Assembly (NCBI GenBank): GCA_001799735.1
Contig: MGUA01000032.1
Location: forward strand, 1-60,467
DNA from: Elusimicrobia bacterium GWB2_63_22
GTDB taxonomy: Bacteria > Elusimicrobiota > Elusimicrobia > Elusimicrobiales > UBA9959
Direction of reading: 5' to 3'
DNA: 60,467 bases
Positions 1-8,932 of the stretch are shown piece after piece. The translations under genes and the position numbers were made by a program. A model generated the notes under the pieces. It worked only from the letters and a program-made list of their open reading frames with translations, did not search any database and was not told the DNA's origin. How positions within the stretch are numbered: position 1 is the first letter of the stretch; the number at the start of each line of letters is the position of its first letter.

Positions 1-731
1 ATGGTCTTGGCCAGCAGCTGGAACGGCTTCACGGAGGCGTCGTACGGGGCCGGGAAGCCGCCGCCGATGTCGAGCAGGTTCATCTTGTCGTAGCCGCGTT
101 CCTTGGCTTCCTTGAAGATGTCGGCGGCCAGGTTGATGGCCTGCACGTAGTTCTCGAAGTTGGTGGTCTGGCTGCCCACGTGGAAGCTGAGGCCCTCGAC
201 GCCGAGGCCCTGCCGCACGGCCTCGAGGATCAGGTCCACGGCCTCGCCGGGGGAAGCGCCGAACTTGGAGGACAGTTCCACCACCGCGCCGGTGTTGGGC
301 ACGCGGATGCGCAGGCACAGGCCGGCGTGGGGGGCGTGCTTCTTGATCTTGTGGATCTCTTCCAGGTTGTCGAAGGTGACGAGGGGCCGGTACTGGTCCA
401 GCTCTTTAAGCGTCTCGATCGGCTTTATCGGGTTAGCGTAGATGATCTTGTCCCAGATCCAGGCCAGCCGCTTCTTGTTCGGCATGTTCTTGATGTACTC
501 GTGCACGATCATGAACTCGGGCATGGAGGCCACGTCGAAACTGGCGCCCGCCTTGTAGAGCGTTTTCACTATCTCCGCCATCGGCTCGCATTTCACCGCG
601 TAGTAGGCCTGCACGCGCGGCAGGTATTTTTTGAACTGCGCGTAGTTCTTGCGAATTTCATCGTGGTCTACGATGAAAAGGGGCGTGCCGTGCTTCTTGG
701 CGAGGTCCTGCATCTGTTTCTTTGTGATCAT
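1..731 (-). CDS. Ornithine decarboxylase-like PLP enzyme (fold III), 3' end outside the window
   Basis: The first 243 residues of a group IV (alanine-racemase fold) decarboxylase, starting at the ATG at 731 and running off the left edge. The PLP-lysine motif AYYAVKC is seen near residue 44, then the HVGSQ motif and the glycine-rich LLDIGGGFPAPYD phosphate-binding loop, as in ornithine and diaminopimelate/carboxynorspermidine decarboxylases. The gene lies 56 bases after homospermidine synthase on the same strand; that enzyme uses putrescine, which an ornithine decarboxylase would supply, so ODC is the favoured reading. Expected role is cytoplasmic ornithine to putrescine plus CO2. A GGAGG lies about 18 bases before the ATG, a rather long spacing, so the start is slightly uncertain. 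Carboxynorspermidine decarboxylase cannot be excluded without the C-terminus. Confidence 0.82.
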   Translation of the reverse strand, partial: MITKKQMQDLAKKHGTPLFIVDHDEIRKNYAQFKKYLPRVQAYYAVKCEPMAEIVKTLYKAGASFDVASMPEFMIVHEYIKNMPNKKRLAWIWDKIIYANPIKPIETLKELDQYRPLVTFDNLEEIHKIKKHAPHAGLCLRIRVPNTGAVVELSSKFGASPGEAVDLILEAVRQGLGVEGLSFHVGSQTTNFENYVQAINLAADIFKEAKERGYDKMNLLDIGGGFPAPYDASVKPFQLLAKT

Positions 732-787
732 AGTTCTGGTCTACTGTTCCTCCGTTCCCGAGTTTTTAGTTTTTACCGCAAACCTTG

Positions 788-2245
788 TTAGTCCCCGTCC
801 GTGATCAGGAAGTTCTTGAACTGCCAGGGGTCCTTCTTGTCCACGTAAGGGTTGTTGAAGCCTTTGAAGGCGTTGGTGTAGTGCTTCAGCGGCGTCCAGT
901 CCGACGGAGCCGAATGCAGCTTGCCCAGCCAGGGCTTGGCGATACCGAGCACGTAGTCGTGCGGCAGGTCCTCGGGCACGCAGACGCCCTCCTCCGGGTT
1001 CTCCATCATCCACAGGGCCGCGGAGAGCACGCCGATGGCCACCTGGATGGTGGTGGCGTTCTGGTGCGGGATAAGTTTGCGGCTCTCGTGGATGTCGAGG
1101 ATGGTGCCGGTCCACCAGGCGTTATAGTCGTGGCCCATCAGCAGGGCGCCCAGGGTGTCGTAGCCGCTGGTGATCTCGTCGCCGAGGATGCGCACCTTGG
1201 GCTGCAGCGCGTAGTCGTAGCCGCGCAGCTCGTTGAGCGAGGCGATGGCGGAGTCGGACGGGCAGTAGGCGTAGTGCACCGTGGGGCGGTACACGGCTTT
1301 GCCGTTCTTCCAGACGGTCAGCTTGTCGCTGAGCGTGAAAGCCTCGCCGTGGCGCACCAGCATGCCGTGGATGCAGTAATCGGGCACCCAGGTGCTGATC
1401 CAGGTGTTCATGCCCATGCGGGCGATGCAGATCTGGTTCTTCGGGCCCGACTTGTGCTCGCAGGCGAAAGGCGGCAGGGTCTTCTCGTGCGTGCCCCAGC
1501 CCAGCTCGGCCGGCGCCACGCCTTCCTCGCGGAAGCCTTCCACGCTCCAGGTGTTGACGAATTCGTTGACCTGCTTGGGCTTGTTGGTGATCTGGGTGTC
1601 GCGTTCGCTGACGTGGATAACCTTCACGCCGACCTCTCTGGAGAGCTCGTTGAAGGTCTGGTCCTTCACCAGCTGGCGCAGCCGCTCGGCCCTGGCGCCT
1701 TTGGCTTTCTTGTCGGCCAGCAGCTTGTTGGCGATGTCGATGAGGCCCTTCTTGGCGAAATGGGAGATCAGGCCGGGGTTGGCGCCGTGCTCTATCACAG
1801 CCGTCGGGCCGACCGTCTTCCAGCCGGCGATCATCTTGCGCATGGCCATATGGCGCACGTACAGGGTGCGTTCGGTGGGGTGCTTGTCAACCGCGCCCTT
1901 GTAGGGGTCCCACAGTTCGGTGGAGGTGTTGATGTAGAGGATGCCCTTGTCGTGGCACCACTTCAGGATCTCGCAGGCGTCTATATTCCAGGCCAGGTCG
2001 ATAAGCATGTCTCCGGCCTTCAGGTACTTGCCGAGCAGCGTGCCCATGTTCTGTTTGGTGACCTGCGCGCGCACGTACTTCACGCCTTTGGCCAGCATCG
2101 GCTTGAGGGCCTCGCGCTTGTCCTCGAAATCCATCACGGTGATATTCCTGGCCGGCACCTTCAGCAGCTTAAAAAGCATCGGCAGGGCGCACTGCGCCAC
2201 GGAACCGTAGCCGATAAAGAGTATCTTGTTGTCGAATTTTTTCAT
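788..2245 (-). CDS. hss: Homospermidine synthase
   Basis: About 485 residues, the usual size for bacterial homospermidine synthase, a saccharopine-dehydrogenase-like NAD-dependent enzyme joining two putrescines (or putrescine and spermidine) into sym-homospermidine. The N-terminal Rossmann motif is FIGYGSVAQC; LIDLAWNIDACEIL and YINTSTELWDPY follow as in that family, and TAVIEHGANPGLISHFAKKG is a characteristic active-site region. A GTG four codons upstream (2257) is also in frame, but the GGCGG-like ribosome site fits the ATG at 2245 better. It is transcribed ahead of the ornithine decarboxylase-like gene, giving an ornithine to putrescine to homospermidine module. No spermidine-specific decarboxylase (speD) is seen in the window. 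Confidence 0.88.
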   Translation of the reverse strand: MKKFDNKILFIGYGSVAQCALPMLFKLLKVPARNITVMDFEDKREALKPMLAKGVKYVRAQVTKQNMGTLLGKYLKAGDMLIDLAWNIDACEILKWCHDKGILYINTSTELWDPYKGAVDKHPTERTLYVRHMAMRKMIAGWKTVGPTAVIEHGANPGLISHFAKKGLIDIANKLLADKKAKGARAERLRQLVKDQTFNELSREVGVKVIHVSERDTQITNKPKQVNEFVNTWSVEGFREEGVAPAELGWGTHEKTLPPFACEHKSGPKNQICIARMGMNTWISTWVPDYCIHGMLVRHGEAFTLSDKLTVWKNGKAVYRPTVHYAYCPSDSAIASLNELRGYDYALQPKVRILGDEITSGYDTLGALLMGHDYNAWWTGTILDIHESRKLIPHQNATTIQVAIGVLSAALWMMENPEEGVCVPEDLPHDYVLGIAKPWLGKLHSAPSDWTPLKHYTNAFKGFNNPYVDKKDPWQFKNFLITDGD

Positions 2246-2344
2246 TTTAAGTTTCACCGCCTTGTAGTATTAACGCCTGCTGTTTTCTCGCGCGTTTTTC
2301 TGCTTTAAGCGCGTGATAAATTATATACAAATATTTCCGAAAAT

Positions 2345-2383
2345 AAAAAAAACACGACGGGCGAATGCCGACGTGTTTTTTTG
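2345..2383 (-). terminator. Intrinsic terminator after the coiled-coil genes
   Basis: Interrupted hairpin ACACG/CGTGT extended by CGG/CCG, flanked by A- and T-runs on both sides. It can act in both directions and lies just after the stop of the 2404-5319 gene. Confidence 0.75.
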
Positions 2384-2403
2384 CGCGGGCCGGAGCGGGG
2401 AAA

Positions 2404-5319
2404 TTATCTGTTCCCGCCCTGTTCTTTCAGCTTGTCCTGGTAGTCTTTTTCCAGGCGCTCGCGGGCCTCTTTGAAGCGGCGTGCCAGCTCGGCCTCCCGC
2501 GCCGCGTAGCCTTCCTGCAGCGCGGCTTCGCGCTTCTGCAGGTCCGTCACCAGCTGCTGCTCCTGGTCGAGCACGGCCTTCAGTTTGGTGCGCTCGGCCT
2601 CCAGCTGGGAAGCGCGCATGCGCTGCGTGTCCTCCAGGTCCTTGCGGCGGGCCTCGAAATCGGAGCGCAGCCTGGCTTCCAGTTCGGCCAGGCGGGTGTT
2701 GTAGGAATTTATGGTTTCCTTGAGCTCGCTGTTCTTGGCTTCCAGCTCGTCCTTCATGCGGCCTACGCTCTCGGCCAGCTCGCGGTCCGTGTCTATCAGG
2801 GAGGATTTTTCCGAGAGCATGGCCTGGTAGCTGTTCTCCAGCTGCGCCTGGCGCGCGCCGAGCGCCCGCTCCTTGAGCTTGAAGGACTGTTCCATGGCCG
2901 CGGAAAGGTTCTTCTCGCGCTCCAGGTAGGCGGCCTCCATCGCTTTGGCCTGTTCGGCCAGCTGTGCGTTGAAATCGTCCTTCACGAACTGCAGCTTGCG
3001 GAAGTATTCGTCCTGGTCGGCCCGGCGGACCTCTTCCGAGCGCTTCGACAGGTCGGTCAGCTGGCCAAGGTAGTTCTGCTCTATGTCCTTGAGCTTGTCG
3101 AGGAACTCCTTCTCCAGGGTCTGGCGCAGGTCGCGGGCCTTGGTGAGGTTCTCCTGGATGAGCTTCTGTTTCTCGCGGGCGGCCTCTTCCAGGCGGGTGC
3201 TGAACAGCTCCAGCTCGTTCTTGGCGGTCGCGAGTTCGCGGGCGGTCGTTTCGCTCTCTCCCGACAGCTTGGCCAGGCTTTCCTCCAGGGCTTTTACCCT
3301 GCCGGCGACGGACTGTTCCTTGATGGCGAAATTCTCCGCCAGGTGGCGTTCGGCGGCCAGCGCGGCCTGGTCGGCGGAGGCGCGGTACTCTTTCTCCCGG
3401 GCCTCGTAAAAAGCTTTCAGCTCTGCCTCGCGGCGGGCCGCGGCTTCGCGCTCCAGCTCGCGCACTTTGCCCGTCTCGGCGTCCGCGGCCGCGGCCAGGG
3501 CGGCGCGCTCCTCTTCCCACGCGCGGCGGGCGGCCTCCGCCTGGGTCTTAAGGCTTTCGGAGTGGCGGAGGAAGTTGCCGGAGATCTCGCCTTCCCTTTC
3601 CTTGAGCGCCTGCATGAAGCGCTCCTGCGTCTCGGCGGAGCGCCGGTCCAGCTCCTCGCGCTCTTTTGCCAGGGCCTCTTCCTTTATCCGCAGCTGGGCG
3701 CCCAGCCTGGCGCTCTCGGCCTCTAGCTTTTCGGCGTAGGCGGCCTTTACGGCCCGCTCCCGCTCCGCGGCTTCGGCCTTGAATTTTTCTGTTTTAGCGC
3801 TGAACTCGGCCTCCAGCCTGTCGCGCTCCGCGGCCAGGCGCGCCCGTTCGGCCTCGGCGGCGCCCCTGGCGTCGGAGTCCAGCGCGGAGAGCGCGTCCTT
3901 AAGCCTGGCGTTCTCCTGCTGGGCGGCGGCGGCCCGGGCCAGGGCTTCGTCCTTCTGCGCCGCGAGGGAGGCGTAATGGCGGTCGATGTCCTCGTATTTC
4001 TTGGCGAGGCTCGCCTCCTTGATCTTGTAGGACTCCTCCAGCGACTGCATGGCCAGGGAGTTGCGCTCGGCGAAAGTCTTCTCCAGCTCCTGCTGTTTCT
4101 GGGCCAGCAGCGAGCCTATCTGGGCGCGCAGCGCGGCCAGCTCGCCGCGCTCGGCCCCGGCCTTGGCCTCCCGGGCCTCTATGGATTTAAGCCGGCGCTC
4201 GCTCTCCGCGGCGAAGTCCGCGAGGTTGGCGGCGTACTGGGCCTCGAGGCTTTTTTCCTTGTTGAGGAGCGCGTCCTTGCGGCGCGCGGCGTCCTCGCGG
4301 AGCGCGCGGGCGAGCTCCTCGTATTTGTCGGAAAGTTCCCGGTCACGGGTCAGGTGCTGCGCCTCCAGGCCGCGCCCGTGGGCTTCCAGGGCCGCCTCTT
4401 TCTCGGCGTAAGCGCGGCGCAGCTCGGCGTACTTTTCCTCCCAGGTCTTCTCCCGGGCGTCCAGCTCCTGGCGCGTCTTGGCCAGCGAGTCCTCCAGCCG
4501 GGCGGTCCTTTCCCGGTGCTCGGCCTCCACGGCCTCCGCGCGCCTGGCGTGTTTGTCCTCGATGAGCTTCTTGTTCTCCTCCAGCCAGGCGGCGTAATGG
4601 GCGTAGAGTTCCTGCTCGCGTTTGGAAAATTCGGAATTGAGGCGGTCGTTGAGCTCCCTGAGCTCCTCCACCCTCTCGCGGCGCATATGGCTGCGGATTT
4701 CTTCGGCGGAGATGGCCTCGCGGTTCTGGTAATCGGCTTCCTGCTGCAGCAGCTTCTGGCGCCAGAGCTCTTCCATCTGGCGGGCGCGCTCCAGGGCGTC
4801 TTTTTTGGCGGTCTCGCGGCCCAGCTTGAGCTCTTCTATGAAAGTCTCGCGCTCGTTCTTGAAATCGGCCTCGCGCTCGGCCTCCCATTTCTTGAAAAGG
4901 GCTTCCATCTCCAGCCGCAGGTTCTTCTTCTGGGCGGCCAGCTCGGTCTCTTTTTTATCGATATCGGCCTTCAGCAGTTCGCGTTCCGATTCAAAGTCCG
5001 CGCGCTGCCGGCTGACCGCGTCGTCGAGCATGGCCTGGTACTTCTGCCAGAGGGCGGATTCCTTCTCCACCAGCAGCCGCGCCAGCTCCTGCTCGCGCTT
5101 GGCGATGCGCTCCTCCTGGGCCCGCATCAGCGCCTCGAACTCGGCCTCCTTGGCCTTGTTGTTGCGCTGGATCTCCTCGAAGCTGCGCGAGCGCGTGGAG
5201 GCCACCTCCAACTCCTTGTCGTGCAGCTCGGAGGTGAGGCGCAGGATCATCTTGGCCGAGTCCAGCTCGGTCTCCTTGAGGATGTCCTCGAAATCGTGGG
5301 GGGGGATCCCGTTAGTCAT
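2404..5319 (-). CDS. Giant coiled-coil protein B (971 aa)
   Basis: No enzymatic domain is visible. After about 35 ordinary residues (MTNGIPPHDFEDILKETELD), the whole protein is a continuous run rich in Glu, Ala, Arg, Lys, Leu and Gln with heptad-like spacing and almost no Pro, i.e. a very long alpha-helical coiled coil. There is no signal peptide or membrane segment, so it is probably cytoplasmic. It starts 21 bases after the end of the similar protein A and has no clear Shine-Dalgarno, suggesting coupling. The C-terminus (AAREAELARRFKEARERLEK) resembles the end of protein A, so the two look like diverged paralogues. Roles by analogy could be a filament, scaffold or SMC/Rad50-like spacer, but no ATPase head is present. 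Similar composition is common to all coiled coils, so homology to named proteins should not be assumed. Confidence 0.85.
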   Translation of the reverse strand: MTNGIPPHDFEDILKETELDSAKMILRLTSELHDKELEVASTRSRSFEEIQRNNKAKEAEFEALMRAQEERIAKREQELARLLVEKESALWQKYQAMLDDAVSRQRADFESERELLKADIDKKETELAAQKKNLRLEMEALFKKWEAEREADFKNERETFIEELKLGRETAKKDALERARQMEELWRQKLLQQEADYQNREAISAEEIRSHMRRERVEELRELNDRLNSEFSKREQELYAHYAAWLEENKKLIEDKHARRAEAVEAEHRERTARLEDSLAKTRQELDAREKTWEEKYAELRRAYAEKEAALEAHGRGLEAQHLTRDRELSDKYEELARALREDAARRKDALLNKEKSLEAQYAANLADFAAESERRLKSIEAREAKAGAERGELAALRAQIGSLLAQKQQELEKTFAERNSLAMQSLEESYKIKEASLAKKYEDIDRHYASLAAQKDEALARAAAAQQENARLKDALSALDSDARGAAEAERARLAAERDRLEAEFSAKTEKFKAEAAERERAVKAAYAEKLEAESARLGAQLRIKEEALAKEREELDRRSAETQERFMQALKEREGEISGNFLRHSESLKTQAEAARRAWEEERAALAAAADAETGKVRELEREAAARREAELKAFYEAREKEYRASADQAALAAERHLAENFAIKEQSVAGRVKALEESLAKLSGESETTARELATAKNELELFSTRLEEAAREKQKLIQENLTKARDLRQTLEKEFLDKLKDIEQNYLGQLTDLSKRSEEVRRADQDEYFRKLQFVKDDFNAQLAEQAKAMEAAYLEREKNLSAAMEQSFKLKERALGARQAQLENSYQAMLSEKSSLIDTDRELAESVGRMKDELEAKNSELKETINSYNTRLAELEARLRSDFEARRKDLEDTQRMRASQLEAERTKLKAVLDQEQQLVTDLQKREAALQEGYAAREAELARRFKEARERLEKDYQDKLKEQGGNR

Positions 5320-5340
5320 AGAAGGCGCCGCGCGGGCGGC

Positions 5341-8300
5341 CTACCTGTTCTTGAACTTGGCCTCCAGGTGCCTGATCTTATCCGAGTAGTCTTTCTCCAG
5401 TTCCGCCTGCTTGTCCTCCCAGAGCTTCATCAGCTCCTTTTCCCGGGCCTGGTAGCGCTTGGCGTATTCTTCCTCTTTCTGCATCGTCCACATGGTAAGC
5501 CGGTTCTGCTCGCTTTCCAGCTCGGCGAAGCGGACCTGCAGCTGCGCGTCCTGTTCCTGCCTGACCTTCTCGGCGGCCGCGCGGCTGCGCTCCAGCTCGG
5601 CGTAATAGGCTTTTTCCAGCGCTTCTTTCTTGGCCGAGAGCTCTTCGTCCATGCGGGCTTTTTCCTGGCGGTCCTTCGCCATTTCCTCGTCGAATTTCTG
5701 TTCTATGAGGGCCTCTTTCTTTTCGAACTCGGCCCTGAGGGCCTGGCGGTCGGCGTTCAGCGCCGAAAGCTTCTGCGCTTCCCAGGAGGCCTTTTCGGAC
5801 CTGAACTGGGTGTTGAGCTTTTCCGATAATTCCGTATACTTCCTGTCCAGCTCTTTTTCGCGGCGGGCCAGCGTGTTCTCCATCTCCTGGCGGCGGCGCT
5901 CGGCGGCTTTTTCCTGGGCCGCGGCGGCGTTCTTTTCGCGTATGGCGGCTTCGGCCTCCATGCGGGCCTCTTTTTCCGAGAAGGCCGACAGCAGCGACTG
6001 CTCCCTGGCCTTCAGCTTGGCGTCCAGGTCGGCCTTGCGGCCCTCGAATTCCACGGCGAGCTTGTCGGTCTCGTCCTGCAGTCGCTGCTTGAGCGCGGCT
6101 TCCGCGGCTTTGATCTTCTCGTCGAAGCGCCCCTGCATCTCCTCCTCCTTCTGCATCAGGCCGGAGAGCCGGCCCTCGTGCTCCTTGTCGAGCACCTCGC
6201 GGTGGGCGTTGAGGGCCTTGTACATCTCCTCCTTGGCGGAGGCCAGCTTGCCGAACAGCTCGTGCTCCTTCTCCTGCAATTCGGCGTAAAGTTTCAGTTT
6301 CAGGTCGTTGTGCTGCTGTTCCAGCGTGATGCGCAGCTTGTCCAGCTCGGCCTCGCGGGACTTCATGTGCAGCTCGCGGGAATGGAAGGCTTCCTCGGCC
6401 TTGGCGCGCTCCTGGCGGGCGCGGTCCTCGGCGGCGGCCTCCAGCTGGCGCACCTTGGCGGCGTGCGCCTCCTCCAGGGCGGATTTTTCCTCCAGCACCT
6501 TGAGGCGTTCCTGCTCGGCGGCGGCGGCGCGCACCGAGAACTCCGAGGTCAGCCTGGCGCGCTCGGCGTCCAGGCGCGCGCTGAAGGCGGCTTCCGCCTC
6601 CTCCAGCCGGCGGCGCTGCCTGTCCTTAAGCTCTTCTTCCTGCCGGCGCAGGTTGTCCGCCATGGCCTTCACCGTCGCGTCGGCTTCCTGCCTGACTGCG
6701 TTCTCGCGGGCTTCCAGCTCGCGCTTGGCGAAAGAGACCTGGTCGCGCAGGCGCGACTTTTCGGCCTCGAGCTCTTTTTTCAGCTCCTCGGCGGCCGCGG
6801 CGATGGAGGCCTTGCGGGCGTTGTCCGCCTCGGCTTCCTTCTGCGCGAACTTGAGCTTCATCTCGTCTTCGAACTGCGAAAGTTTCTTGTGCAGGAGGGA
6901 GCGGTGGTCCTCGAACTCGGCCTTGAGCTTCTCCTTCTCCTCGTGCAGGACGGCTTCCTTCTCTATGCGCCACTCGTCCTCGCGGGCCAGCCACTCGGCC
7001 TTGATCTTGCGCTGCACGGAGGCCACCCTGGTCTCCAGCGCCTTTTCCTTCATGTGGTAGGCTTCTTCCAGCCCGGCCCGCAGGCTGTCGAGCCTGTCGG
7101 CGTGGCTGGCCTCCAGGGCGCGGCGGGTCTCGTCGGCGGCGGCCTGCTGGCGCACCGTCCAGGCGTTCTGTTCCTCCAGCATGGCGGCCCGGAGCGCTTC
7201 CTCCCTGCCCCGCAGTTCTTCCTCGGTCTTCCCTCGGAAGGCCTTCAGTTCCTCCTGCAGGCGGGCGCGCAGCTCTTCCTCCCGGCGCTTGAATTCGGCT
7301 TCGGCCCGCTCGGCCGCCTTAACGGCCTCGGCGTCGCGCGCGGCGCGGCTTTCGTTGGCGGCCTTCTCCCAGCGCAGGCGGGTCTCTTCGGCCGCCCGCT
7401 CGTAGCGGGCGCGGATCTCCTCCTCGCGCTTCTTGACCAGCTCCACCAGCTGGCCCTCCATGTCGAGGCGCAGGTCCACGTATTCCTGCTCGCGCTTGCC
7501 GGCGGCCTCCTGCGTGCGCACGCGCAGCGTCTCCAGCTCGCGCTGGGCGGCGCTCTTGAAGGCCGCTATCTCGGCGGTCTTTTCCTCTTCGGCGCGGGTG
7601 AGGCGCTCGGCGTAATCTCTTTCCAGGGCGGCCAGCCTGTTGTCGAAGGAGGCGCGGCGCTCCTGGCTGCGGGCCTCTTCTTCGGCGCGGGCCTTGGCCT
7701 GCTTTTCCTCCAACTCCTTCTCGAGGGAATCCTTGAGGGCGCGGTAGGAGCCTTCCAGCTCCAGGCGGCGGGCCTCCAGTTCCTTGGCGGCTTCGCCCTT
7801 TATGGCGCCGCTTTTTTCAAAATGTTCGTTCTCCAGGCGGGTGCGGAAGGCTTCCAGCTGCGCCTCTTTCTGTTCGTGCAGCTTGGAGAGCTCCTGCGCC
7901 TTTACCTCGTAGCGCTCGCGCAGCGACAGTTCTTCCTGTTCGGCGCGCAGGCGCTGGGCGGCCATCAGCTCGTGCTCCAGCCGCTCGTACTTCTCGCGCA
8001 GGGCGGCCTCGCGGGAGGCCAGGTTGTCCTGGTGTTTGGAAAGCAGGGAGGTGAGTTCCGCCTCTTTGACCTCGGAGGCCTTGCGGGACTCGTCTATCAT
8101 CGCCATCTTCACGCGGCCGATCTCGGTCTCGCGGGCGGCAAGCTCGTTCTTGAGAGCCACGATCTCTTTTTCCAGCTGCACCCGGGCGGCGCGCCAGTTG
8201 GTGCTCTCTTCGTTGAGGATCTGTTCGCGGAGCTTGGATTTGAGGTCCAGCTCCATGGCGGTCTGGGTCTTCCAGTTCTCTTCCCAGGTCTTTATGGTGC

Positions 8301-8505
8301 CCTGCCACTTCTTGAGGATCTCGGTTTTCTGCTCCACCTGTTCGGTCAGGGAGCGGTTGATGGAGGTCTTGGTGCGGTTGTCGTCGCGCAGGCGGCCAAG
8401 CTCTTCCTGCTGCCCGTGGATCTTCTCCACGGCCCAGCGCAGCGCCAGCTTGGCGGTTTCCACGTCGGTAATTGTCGACGGGTCCAGTTTAGGTTCCTGC
8501 TCCAT
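5341..8505 (-). CDS. Giant coiled-coil protein A (1054 aa)
   Basis: The first gene of the coiled-coil pair. A short N-terminal segment (MEQEPKLDPSTITDVETAKL) leads into about 1,000 residues of unbroken charged helix, Glu/Arg/Lys/Ala-rich and nearly Pro-free. Aromatic residues recur at intervals (for example WEENW, YEVKAQEL, YAERL), as in long structural coiled coils. No signal peptide, transmembrane segment or nucleotide-binding motif is seen. The start is set by a strong GGAGG nine bases before the ATG. The C-terminus (AREKELMKLWEDKQAELEKD) parallels that of protein B. A promoter-like TATAAT and an 11-bp inverted repeat lie upstream. Function is unknown; a cytoskeletal or organising role is inference only. 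Confidence 0.87.
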   Translation of the reverse strand: MEQEPKLDPSTITDVETAKLALRWAVEKIHGQQEELGRLRDDNRTKTSINRSLTEQVEQKTEILKKWQGTIKTWEENWKTQTAMELDLKSKLREQILNEESTNWRAARVQLEKEIVALKNELAARETEIGRVKMAMIDESRKASEVKEAELTSLLSKHQDNLASREAALREKYERLEHELMAAQRLRAEQEELSLRERYEVKAQELSKLHEQKEAQLEAFRTRLENEHFEKSGAIKGEAAKELEARRLELEGSYRALKDSLEKELEEKQAKARAEEEARSQERRASFDNRLAALERDYAERLTRAEEEKTAEIAAFKSAAQRELETLRVRTQEAAGKREQEYVDLRLDMEGQLVELVKKREEEIRARYERAAEETRLRWEKAANESRAARDAEAVKAAERAEAEFKRREEELRARLQEELKAFRGKTEEELRGREEALRAAMLEEQNAWTVRQQAAADETRRALEASHADRLDSLRAGLEEAYHMKEKALETRVASVQRKIKAEWLAREDEWRIEKEAVLHEEKEKLKAEFEDHRSLLHKKLSQFEDEMKLKFAQKEAEADNARKASIAAAAEELKKELEAEKSRLRDQVSFAKRELEARENAVRQEADATVKAMADNLRRQEEELKDRQRRRLEEAEAAFSARLDAERARLTSEFSVRAAAAEQERLKVLEEKSALEEAHAAKVRQLEAAAEDRARQERAKAEEAFHSRELHMKSREAELDKLRITLEQQHNDLKLKLYAELQEKEHELFGKLASAKEEMYKALNAHREVLDKEHEGRLSGLMQKEEEMQGRFDEKIKAAEAALKQRLQDETDKLAVEFEGRKADLDAKLKAREQSLLSAFSEKEARMEAEAAIREKNAAAAQEKAAERRRQEMENTLARREKELDRKYTELSEKLNTQFRSEKASWEAQKLSALNADRQALRAEFEKKEALIEQKFDEEMAKDRQEKARMDEELSAKKEALEKAYYAELERSRAAAEKVRQEQDAQLQVRFAELESEQNRLTMWTMQKEEEYAKRYQAREKELMKLWEDKQAELEKDYSDKIRHLEAKFKNR

Positions 8506-8550
8506 TTTTTAGTCCTCCGGGACCGGTACGCCCAAAATCGTGATAAAAGA

Positions 8551-8581
8551 TATAAAGGGATAAATATAGAATCCCTTTATA
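8551..8581. promoter_or_regulatory. Inverted repeat in the leader of coiled-coil gene A, possible operator
   Basis: Perfect 11-bp arms TATAAAGGGAT and ATCCCTTTATA around a 9-base AT-rich loop, between the promoter-like TATAAT and the start of the 8505 gene. It could be an operator for a dimeric regulator or an RNA hairpin. Confidence 0.4.
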
Positions 8582-8593
8582 AGATACAGGAAA

Positions 8594-8599
8594 ATTATA
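8594..8599 (-). promoter_or_regulatory. Candidate -10 element for the coiled-coil operon
   Basis: TATAAT on the minus strand, about 90 bases before the start of the coiled-coil gene A; I see no good -35 at standard spacing. Confidence 0.4.
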
Positions 8600-8625
8600 C
8601 AAAAGGGTTGTTTAGAAATTATTAA

Positions 8626-8713
8626 ATTCTTGTTTCCGGCTTTGGCGGGGCGTTGGCGGGGACAAATAAGTTCGGCCGCCCCGCGGGGGGCGGCCAGACC
8701 TGGAAACAAGAAT
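8626..8713. repeat. Nested inverted repeats between rpmB and the coiled-coil operon
   Basis: Outer perfect 12-bp arms (ATTCTTGTTTCC and GGAAACAAGAAT, 8626-8637 and 8702-8713) enclose an inner GC-rich palindrome GGCCGCCCC/GGGGCGGCC (8674-8695) and a direct repeat TTGGCGGGG. It lies just downstream of rpmB. It may serve as an rpmB terminator, but no clear T-run follows on the minus strand. Confidence 0.6.
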
Positions 8714-8731
8714 GGAGGGAGTGCGTCCGGC

Positions 8732-8926
8732 TTACTTAACCGGGCGTACCGCTTTGCCGCTCTTTATGCAGATGGTGCAGACATAGACCGACTGGGTCTT
8801 GCCCTTGAGCACCACTTTCTGTTTCTGAAGGTTGGGCTTGAAAAGCCGTTTGGTAGCCTTATTGGAATGGCTGTAAGAGTTACCGGAAACGGACTTTTTG
8901 CCGCAAAGTTCACATTTATAAGCCAT
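8732..8926 (-). CDS. rpmB: 50S ribosomal protein L28
   Basis: A 64-residue protein beginning [11 protein letters not shown] and containing [16 protein letters not shown], the standard L28 signature. Two CxxC pairs (CELC near residue 5 and CTIC near residue 50) mark the zinc-binding form of L28. The ATG at 8926 is preferred to the upstream in-frame ATG at 9001 because L28 proteins begin MA-K/R-C. No Shine-Dalgarno is present; instead an extended -10 (TGCTATAAT) ends only six bases before the ATG, which would place transcription initiation at or next to the start codon. It is divergent from yjbQ. Confidence 0.95.
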   Translation of the reverse strand: MAYKCELCGKKSVSGNSYSHSNKATKRLFKPNLQKQKVVLKGKTQSVYVCTICIKSGKAVRPVK

Positions 8927-8932
8927 GTGTTT

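Noticed and set aside
785-2308. 507-codon plus-strand frame opposite homospermidine synthase; similar long frames at 35131-37044, 38183-40102, 46736-49309 and 57751-59085
   Set aside because: All lie opposite clearly recognised genes and give His/Gly/Val/Gln-rich nonsense products, typical of high-GC antisense frames.
6178-8625. 815-codon open frame on the plus strand across the coiled-coil gene
   Set aside because: Antisense shadow: the GC-rich, Glu/Ala/Leu-rich coding strand leaves the opposite frame open. The product is a low-complexity Leu/Gly/Gln string with no motif, and no ribosome site supports it.
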